Of a stretch of 64,000 nt of DNA, positions 59,704 through 64,000 are shown piece after piece; positions within the stretch are counted from its first letter, which is position 1, and each line of letters opens with the position of its first letter. Below the pieces are notes generated by a model, which saw only the letters and a list, made by a program, of their open reading frames with translations, searched no databases and was not told the DNA's origin. Made by a program: the position numbers and the translations under genes. The DNA is from a virus, in IMG/VR virus record IMGVR_UViG_3300025616_000004, positions 33,231 to 97,230 of that record; one strand, 5' to 3'.

Positions 59704-60376
59704 CTCCCCCTAACAATTTTAATGAAGAATCTAGTATACTCAGATAGTCTAACTCTCCATAACTATTCTCTAAATACTCAGCACAATCTTTATGATTAGG
59801 TTTTACTATTCTACATGATATGCCGTTCTCGTCCAAACTCTTGGAGTCCAATTTTGACATCCTTAAGCCCGTCTCATCATTATCATATGATAGTATTACC
59901 TTATTTGTCATTCTTTTCAGGATTTCCATGTTCGCTGTCGAAATACTAGAAGTGTTCAGGGATAGTACATACTTATAGTGTTGTTTTAGGTATATTGCAT
60001 CCTTGACCCCCTCACATAGAACTATTGGATATTCTGATTGATAGTCCTTAAAGTCCTCCCATCCGAACAGTGGGGAAGGTTTTTTAGGTTCGAAGATAAT
60101 TCTATATTCCTTAAATGAAACGCCTCTGAGTATAAACCCTACTATCTTCTGAGTACACGTAGCTATTGGAATCATTAGAAATTCTGGATGTCTTTCCGTA
60201 AAGGGATATAGTTCCTTCCTAGGATATATTTCCTCGAGTCTGAGTTGAGTATTAACAAGGGTTACTTGTAACCTTCCTGTCTTTAAAGAGAATGTTCTAA
60301 AGTTTATGTCAGAATCTCTACGTATCTTGGATATAGGAATAGACTTTAAGTATAATTTTATAAAATCTTTTAGCAT
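59678..60376 (-). CDS. TOPRIM-domain primase (catalytic part)
   Basis: I place the start at ATG 60374-60376, behind GAGAGGG; the frame stays open upstream to 60475 (GTG) but that part lies in the structured leader. The 232-aa protein carries the TOPRIM motifs PIVLCEGVKDAIYLKQ (E) and VILSYDNDETGL (DND), like DnaG. The N-terminal part (LKSIPISKIRRDSDINFR) fits the RNA polymerase-like primase domain. No zinc domain is present; a stand-alone CHC2 domain is at 2314-2796. It probably lays RNA primers. TOPRIM call strong, primase role likely. Confidence 0.82.
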   Translation of the reverse strand: MLKDFIKLYLKSIPISKIRRDSDINFRTFSLKTGRLQVTLVNTQLRLEEIYPRKELYPFTERHPEFLMIPIATCTQKIVGFILRGVSFKEYRIIFEPKKPSPLFGWEDFKDYQSEYPIVLCEGVKDAIYLKQHYKYVLSLNTSSISTANMEILKRMTNKVILSYDNDETGLRMSKLDSKSLDENGISCRIVKPNHKDCAEYLENSYGELDYLSILDSSLKLLGGDGCGIIKK

Positions 60377-60534
60377 CCTAAACCCTCTCTCAGATATCTT
60401 TTGAATTTGGAGGTAATCAGACTTAATCTTCTCGTTTCCAACGCCTCTAGTGAGACGGCTTCTCGTACTTGGCACTGACTACTTGACTTGACACCCATTC
60501 GGGGAATGTTCTCCCTTAAATCAGGGAGTGTTGA

Positions 60535-60597
60535 ACTAACATTTATACTACGATAAATATTATTACAACTATTATGGTTATTATTATTAGTATTACT
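60535..60597. repeat. 63-bp direct repeat, copy B
   Basis: Identical to 61100-61162 over 63 bp. Contains the small palindrome ATTTAT-cgtagt-ATAAAT and TTA-rich tract. It lies inside the gene-free leader of the primase gene, 565 bp from copy A. Confidence 0.92.
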
Positions 60598-60960
60598 AGT
60601 TTTCAGCTTCATATTCATATTCATATTAATTTCAAATTTATAACTTGAGGGTAGCGTTATGCCCCATCTTACTATGTACTTGCACCGATAGTAATTCCTT
60701 CTCAGGGGACACATTCTCAAGAGTCGCCTCGTCATATCCCCACCTATGTGGTATTCTTAGGAGGATTTTTCAGTCTTTTTTAAGGACTAGGGTCTCCGTC
60801 CAGTAGTCGTGAGTCAAGTCCATTGGAGAAGGGGACTATTCTGACTGACGAGCCTTTATAGGAGTGGGAATTTAAAAGCATCCCTCGCTAAGTTGATTTC
60901 ACCCTGCTTTGCGTTAACTTGAATTACTTTAAGAAGTTCGTCAACAATTTAAAGTAACCT
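60598..60960 (-). ncRNA. Candidate structured RNA or long 5' leader
   Basis: This stretch has no supportable ORF, is richer in G+C than its surroundings, and starts just after a strong promoter (predicted start near 60960). Visible helices on the minus strand: GTTACTTTAA pairing with TTAAAGTAAT; AAGTT with AACTT; GGGAT with ATTCC; AGTCC with GGACT; a long-range CTCGTCA with TGACGAG; and GGAG with CTCC around AGTC/GACT. A small hairpin CTCCCT-gattta-AGGGAG follows at about 60510-60528. It resembles a large regulatory RNA or a decayed intron. The 121-aa frame across it looks non-coding. Confidence 0.45.
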
Positions 60961-60966
60961 ATATTC

Positions 60967-60995
60967 AGTATAGCATACTATTTACCCATTGTCAA
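60967..60995 (-). promoter_or_regulatory. Strong sigma70 promoter for the structured leader and primase
   Basis: TTGACA, 17 bp with TATGC, TATACT on the minus strand, about 590 bp upstream of the primase start. Confidence 0.85.
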
Positions 60996-61099
60996 GGCCT
61001 ATTCATATTTTTATTTAAAGTTTCTAGGTATTCCCCCATGTTAATATATATATAATAAGAAAGACTAGTATATACATGGGTATTCGTTTTTTCTAGGGT

Positions 61100-61162
61100 A
61101 CTAACATTTATACTACGATAAATATTATTACAACTATTATGGTTATTATTATTAGTATTACT
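61100..61162. repeat. 63-bp direct repeat, copy A
   Basis: Identical to 60535-60597. It begins 7 bp after the stop of the 139-aa gene at 61170. Between copy A and the promoter lies an AT-rich stretch with CCCATGT/ACATGGG inverted repeats (about 61034-61080). Confidence 0.92.
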
Positions 61163-61169
61163 GTGGAAA

Positions 61170-61586
61170 CTAGAGAGTAACTTTGAAATAAGGAGTTTGA
61201 TAAACCCCTAAATCACCGTGTAGGTGTAACTTGTAGTTACCTCTATTGCTTAATCTCTTAACGAGATAATTACTGACATTATTATCTTTTAACTCTTTAA
61301 ATAAATCAGTTACAAACTCTGATTCTAAAATATCATCCAAAGATACTGATTTTTTAATACTACTTACTTTAAAAATCAGGGATATGGAATTCCCACTTCT
61401 GTCAAAATCAAAACATGTCCTGTATACTTTTTTAAATGTCTTATCTTTTTTAAATCTCTCTAACACCCTGATAATATCATGAATATCTATACTCTTTTTT
61501 AAAGGTTCTTCCGATTCTATAGTCTCGACACCTTCTGAGTAATCTTCTAGGATAGTTAATATGTTTTTCAAGTCTTTAAGAGTCAT
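61170..61586 (-). CDS. Hypothetical protein, 138 aa
   Basis: The start is ATG 61584-61586 with AAAGGTG; an upstream GTG adds two codons. Helical first half (LKDLKNILTILEDYSEGVET), beta second half (SISLIFKVSSIKKSVSLDDI). No motif recognised. A terminator lies upstream (61607-61646), so the transcription start for this gene is unclear; no late or sigma70 element was seen directly before it. Confidence 0.5.
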   Translation of the reverse strand: MTLKDLKNILTILEDYSEGVETIESEEPLKKSIDIHDIIRVLERFKKDKTFKKVYRTCFDFDRSGNSISLIFKVSSIKKSVSLDDILESEFVTDLFKELKDNNVSNYLVKRLSNRGNYKLHLHGDLGVYQTPYFKVTL

Positions 61587-61606
61587 CCACACACCTTTAG
61601 TTCTAT

Positions 61607-61646
61607 AAAAAAGAAACCCTCTTTAAACCCTTAGGCGGAAAGAGGG
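61607..61646 (-). terminator. Intrinsic terminator after the 178-aa gene
   Basis: CCCTCTTT paired with AAAGAGGG around a 14-nt loop, followed by TTTCTTTTTT on the minus strand. Confidence 0.88.
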
Positions 61647-61672
61647 CAGTAATAGTAACAGTGAATTTTGTA

Positions 61673-62209
61673 TTAAAGTTTTACATCTGTATTATCTGCT
61701 TTAGGAGCTTTCATTACTTTAGATTTAGAAGTTTCAGCAGCATCCTTACCCTTATCTCCTTTTTCAGGAGTTCTGGTAAGTGATTTTTGGAAAAGGTTAA
61801 TAAACTCTTCCACAGCTGGATCAAGTTTCCCACCTTGAAACTTCTTGATCATGTTTAAAGCCGTGTTAGCACCTTCAACTTTACCAGCATCTCCTAATAA
61901 AGTCTCAATACCTGCAAGAACGAATATACTTTCGTTCTTATTAATCTTTTTAGGAGCTTCTTTCTTAGCTTCAAATTTAGATACGTTACATTTAGGTTTA
62001 AAGTCCATGCCTTTTTTAGCGGTAGGTGTCCCCTGTTTATCATCTATATTAGTTTTTTTGATAGGATTCTTTTTAAGAACTTTCTTCTTATCAGTATCTA
62101 CCTCTTTCTTATTATCTGGATGTTCTTTAGACTCCCTAAGTTTGTCTTCTCTTAAATTAGCTTGAGTCTTAATCTTCTGCAACTTGTCCATGAATTCATG
62201 AGTATTCAT
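61673..62209 (-). CDS. Lysine-rich late protein, 178 aa
   Basis: The ATG follows AAAGGTAA. The N-terminal 85 residues are very basic and look disordered (KKEVDTDKKKVLKKNPIKKT). A compact helical part follows (ESIFVLAGIETLLGDAGKVE), then a flexible Lys/Thr-rich tail. It lies just before a terminator. A DNA-binding internal head or core protein is plausible; the N-terminus MNTHEFMDKLQKIKTQANLR is amphipathic. No family recognised. Confidence 0.5.
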   Translation of the reverse strand: MNTHEFMDKLQKIKTQANLREDKLRESKEHPDNKKEVDTDKKKVLKKNPIKKTNIDDKQGTPTAKKGMDFKPKCNVSKFEAKKEAPKKINKNESIFVLAGIETLLGDAGKVEGANTALNMIKKFQGGKLDPAVEEFINLFQKSLTRTPEKGDKGKDAAETSKSKVMKAPKADNTDVKL

Positions 62210-62227
62210 ACTATTACCTTTCTTTTG

Positions 62228-62461
62228 TTAATAATCAAAACTAGTGTCTTTATCTACAAGCATTCTTTTTACTTCTTGGAACAAGTCTCTGCTCCTAATG
62301 ACATCTAATGCATCCTCTAGAGTAATTGTCCTAGGTTCATGTTTAGTCCTTACCCAGTCTATAAGCTCTTGTTTGTTTATAGGACTTCCTGCGATATTGA
62401 TAGTATCCTTACTCTCAAGAAGTTGGGTACATAGATCTTTTATAGCTTGAATTTTTTTCAT
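62228..62461 (-). CDS. Small helical late protein, 77 aa, possible internal head protein
   Basis: MKKIQAIKDLCTQLLESKDT is an amphipathic helix ending LLE-S, which fits a T4-type capsid-targeting peptide with an LxE cut site. The rest is helical (LEDALDVIRSRDLFQEVKRM). A late element lies at 62490-62500. Function inferred only. Confidence 0.5.
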   Translation of the reverse strand: MKKIQAIKDLCTQLLESKDTINIAGSPINKQELIDWVRTKHEPRTITLEDALDVIRSRDLFQEVKRMLVDKDTSFDY

Positions 62462-62489
62462 AGTCCTCTTATCCGTAAAGTAATCTAAT

Positions 62490-62500
62490 TATAATATAAA
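62490..62500 (-). promoter_or_regulatory. Late-type promoter element TTTATATTATA
   Basis: Exact match, 29 bp upstream of the start at 62461. Confidence 0.7.
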
Positions 62501-62503
62501 AAA

Positions 62504-62674
62504 TTACTCTCCTCCATCGTCTCCATCCTCTGAATCATCGTCATCACTATAACTATACATGGGGAATAGACTTCTCCCTAAACTCTTCTCCCTATTAGTT
62601 TTCTTTCTAGCCTTTTTCTTCTTCTTTTTTTCACCTAGGAATGTTTCACAATATCTATCTACCAGCTCACTCAT
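62504..62674 (-). CDS. Small basic-acidic protein, 56 aa
   Basis: ATG at 62672-62674 overlaps the TGA of the upstream nuclease-like gene, with AAGGAG upstream; TAA stop at 62504-62506. The chain is a Lys/Arg-rich middle (GEKKKKKKARKKTNREK) followed by an Asp/Glu/Gly-rich end (SDDDDSEDGDDGGE). Charge-split proteins of this kind can bind nucleic acid and self-regulate. Function unknown. Confidence 0.6.
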   Translation of the reverse strand: MSELVDRYCETFLGEKKKKKKARKKTNREKSLGRSLFPMYSYSDDDDSEDGDDGGE

Positions 62675-63456
62675 ATATCAAACTCCTTCTTATATCTTAT
62701 TGTCTTACTCACAATCTTATCAAACTTTTTATTATGATAACTACTACACTCTATACATTTGTTCACAATACTATCTTCTACTAAATCATATACTGTCTGA
62801 GTATACCTTTTTCTATTCTCAGATACTTCCTTAAACTCTTGAACTCTCTTCTCAAGTAATCTAGTTTTGTATACTAAGTTACTTTTACAAGAAGGACATC
62901 TTTTAGCATAGGATATCTTGAGTCTTCTTTCTAATTTACTCACTACTTCATCAAGAGTTACCTTACCTATAATATAAGACATTAGAGCATCTTTAGAATT
63001 AAACTTACAACTTAACTTTTTACTCGACAGTAACTCTTGAAAATCTTCTTTTTTAAGGTTTCTCATAAGACTGTTAAGTCTCATCTTCTTATCAAGTCCA
63101 GAAGCTTCTCGAACTACCCTAAAGTTGACCAAATCATCTACAATGATAACCCCGACTCGTGTCAATTTATACTTATTTAGTATTTCCCAAGTTTCCTTCT
63201 CATGTTTACGGTGTATTATCAAGTGAACGTAGTCAAAAAATTTTAAATATGATTTTAATTGACTTATAAGTCTACCAGTAGTATCTTGACTCCCTTTAAT
63301 CTCATAACCATGGAAGATCCCCTCACGAAATAATGCAAAGTCTACTCGACTTGTTCCGTTGATATCATATTCGTTAAGGAATATACCCTCGTTGAAGAAT
63401 TCCTTGTTTTCTAATATGTACTTGAAGCGAATATCTACATCATTTATCTTAACCAT
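62671..63456 (-). CDS. PD-(D/E)XK-like (sce7726-type) protein with zinc ribbon, 261 aa
   Basis: RVDFALFREGIFHGYEIKGS followed by GRLISQLKSYLKFFDYVHLI matches the sce7726-type restriction-endonuclease-like core (D-x-n-ExK, then QL..Y). A helical middle and a C-terminal zinc ribbon (KRCPSCKSNLVYK and later NKCIECSSYHNKKF) follow. It may be a nuclease for DNA processing or host degradation. It is in a tightly coupled small operon with the basic 84-aa gene upstream. Confidence 0.68.
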   Translation of the reverse strand: MVKINDVDIRFKYILENKEFFNEGIFLNEYDINGTSRVDFALFREGIFHGYEIKGSQDTTGRLISQLKSYLKFFDYVHLIIHRKHEKETWEILNKYKLTRVGVIIVDDLVNFRVVREASGLDKKMRLNSLMRNLKKEDFQELLSSKKLSCKFNSKDALMSYIIGKVTLDEVVSKLERRLKISYAKRCPSCKSNLVYKTRLLEKRVQEFKEVSENRKRYTQTVYDLVEDSIVNKCIECSSYHNKKFDKIVSKTIRYKKEFDI

Positions 63457-63710
63457 CAGTCTATCTTATCTTTAGTATAGTCACTCTTAACCCTACTCTT
63501 TATTTTATCAAAGGAACTCTTACCTAGAGCGACCATGAGAGCGTCCTGAACCCCTTTTAAATAGTACTTATTCTTATCAGACCTCTTATCCCTATAATCG
63601 TAGAAAGATTTTCTATACAGACTAACAGATGCCTTATCTAAAGAATCCTTAGTAGGTTTGTTTCTAACATTAATATCTTCTAATATTTTATTCAGTTTTT
63701 CAATACTCAT
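63456..63710 (-). CDS. Small basic helical protein, 84 aa
   Basis: Start ATG 63708-63710 behind AGGAGAT; an upstream in-frame ATG at 63728 lies in the late element and is rejected. The chain is helical and basic (SLDKASVSLYRKSFYDYRDK). The TGA overlaps the next ATG. No motif recognised. Confidence 0.55.
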   Translation of the reverse strand: MSIEKLNKILEDINVRNKPTKDSLDKASVSLYRKSFYDYRDKRSDKNKYYLKGVQDALMVALGKSSFDKIKSRVKSDYTKDKID

Positions 63711-63727
63711 ACTAGATCTCCTATACA

Positions 63728-63738
63728 TAAAATATAAA
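63728..63738 (-). promoter_or_regulatory. Late-type promoter element, variant TTTATATTTTA, fused to a terminator
   Basis: One base off the consensus, 18 bp upstream of the start at 63710; overlaps the T-run of the terminator at 63736-63766. Confidence 0.6.
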
Positions 63739-63766
63739 AAGAGAAGCTGTTTAGACTTCTCTTTTT
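63736..63766 (-). terminator. Intrinsic terminator after the second Asp-box gene
   Basis: AAAAAGAGAAG and complement CTTCTCTTTTT around a 9-nt loop, perfect 11-bp stem. Confidence 0.85.
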
Positions 63767-63784
63767 ATACTAGGTATTAATTAT

Positions 63785-64000
63785 TAGATAGACCAATAGT
63801 TTACCACTCGAGGTATTATAGTTGGAGGTCGGTATACATTAGCTATTCCGTACAACGCATTACTAACAGTAACTCCTGCGTCAAATGTTACACCATTATT
63901 TATGGATTTATAGACTTTACCACTTATTTGGTTAGTTGCTAAAACAGAGCCATTAACTGTTTGACATACTGCGTACGCCCCATATGCAATAGTTGCTCCA
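63785..64000 (-). CDS. C-terminal end of a second Asp-box (BNR) tail protein; 5' part beyond window
   Basis: The frame is open from the right edge to TAA 63785-63787 (about 71 residues). It contains an Asp-box variant KVYKSINNGVTFDAG and the phrase VCQTVNGSVLATNQISG, which match the repeat unit of the 1397-aa fibre. It ends PPTIIPRVVNYWSI. The last 15 codons are duplicated behind the portal gene (51161-51223). A sister or alternative tail fibre is likely. Confidence 0.8.

Noticed and set aside
60370-60735. 121-aa minus-strand ORF over the primase leader
   Set aside because: Low-complexity Asn/Met runs come from the 63-bp AT repeat; no ribosome site; overlaps the real primase start. Treated as non-coding.
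60598-60960. Group I intron
   Set aside because: One R-like segment is present, but the only TAGTCC partner is 14 nt away, too close for P3/P8. No exon continuity across the region was found.
1-64000. tRNA genes, integrase, reverse transcriptase or diversity-generating cassette
   Set aside because: I looked for cloverleaf-like segments, tyrosine or serine recombinase motifs and reverse transcriptase YxDD motifs near the fibre genes and saw none.

Overview
The window is a 64 kb slice of a large, AT-rich, strictly lytic-looking contractile-tailed bacteriophage genome (T4-like tail and head logic: gp5/gp25/gp53/gp6-type baseplate, sheath and tube, gp23-type capsid, gp20-type portal, gp17-type terminase, gp21-type protease). 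Every gene I can support is on the minus strand, so the map reads from right to left. Shine-Dalgarno sites are strong (AGGAGG-like), stop/start overlaps (ATGA, TAATG) are common, and the host-type promoters match TTGACA-17-TATAAT with an extended TATG(C/T) element. A low-GC Gram-positive host is the best guess. No host gene, integrase or tRNA was seen.

Layout in transcription order (right to left): end of a second Asp-box (BNR) tail protein (63785-64000); small basic proteins and a PD-(D/E)XK-like protein (61170-63710); a 0.8 kb gene-free stretch with a strong promoter, possible structured RNA and two identical 63-bp repeats (60377-61169); TOPRIM primase (59678); an unknown gene; a Cys-rich miniprotein; a sigma factor-like protein (57837); small terminase; large terminase with two inteins; portal; acidic core protein; protease-scaffold fusion; major capsid protein; a cassette of early-type genes and homing endonucleases (42.8-46.7 kb); neck and head-associated genes with several small zinc proteins (30.5-42.8 kb); sheath, tube, baseplate and tail tape measure (14.4-30.2 kb); a 1397-aa Asp-box tail fibre (10144); a promoter/terminator array (9150-9486); then replication genes: FEN-type exonuclease, dNMP kinase, a PNKP-like 3' phosphatase, SF2 helicase, possible helicase loader, DnaB helicase, primase zinc-binding domain and a family A DNA polymerase carrying an intein that runs off the left edge.

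Two promoter classes explain the layout. Host-type sigma70 promoters precede replication genes, small regulators and three of the homing endonucleases. A separate 11-bp element, TTTATATTATA (11 exact, 4 one-base variants), lies upstream of 14 late structural or head-associated genes and one homing endonuclease. The gp55-like sigma factor encoded here is the natural candidate to read it. The window carries nine protein-level mobile elements: three inteins and six free-standing homing endonucleases (four Vsr-like, one LAGLIDADG, one GIY-YIG).
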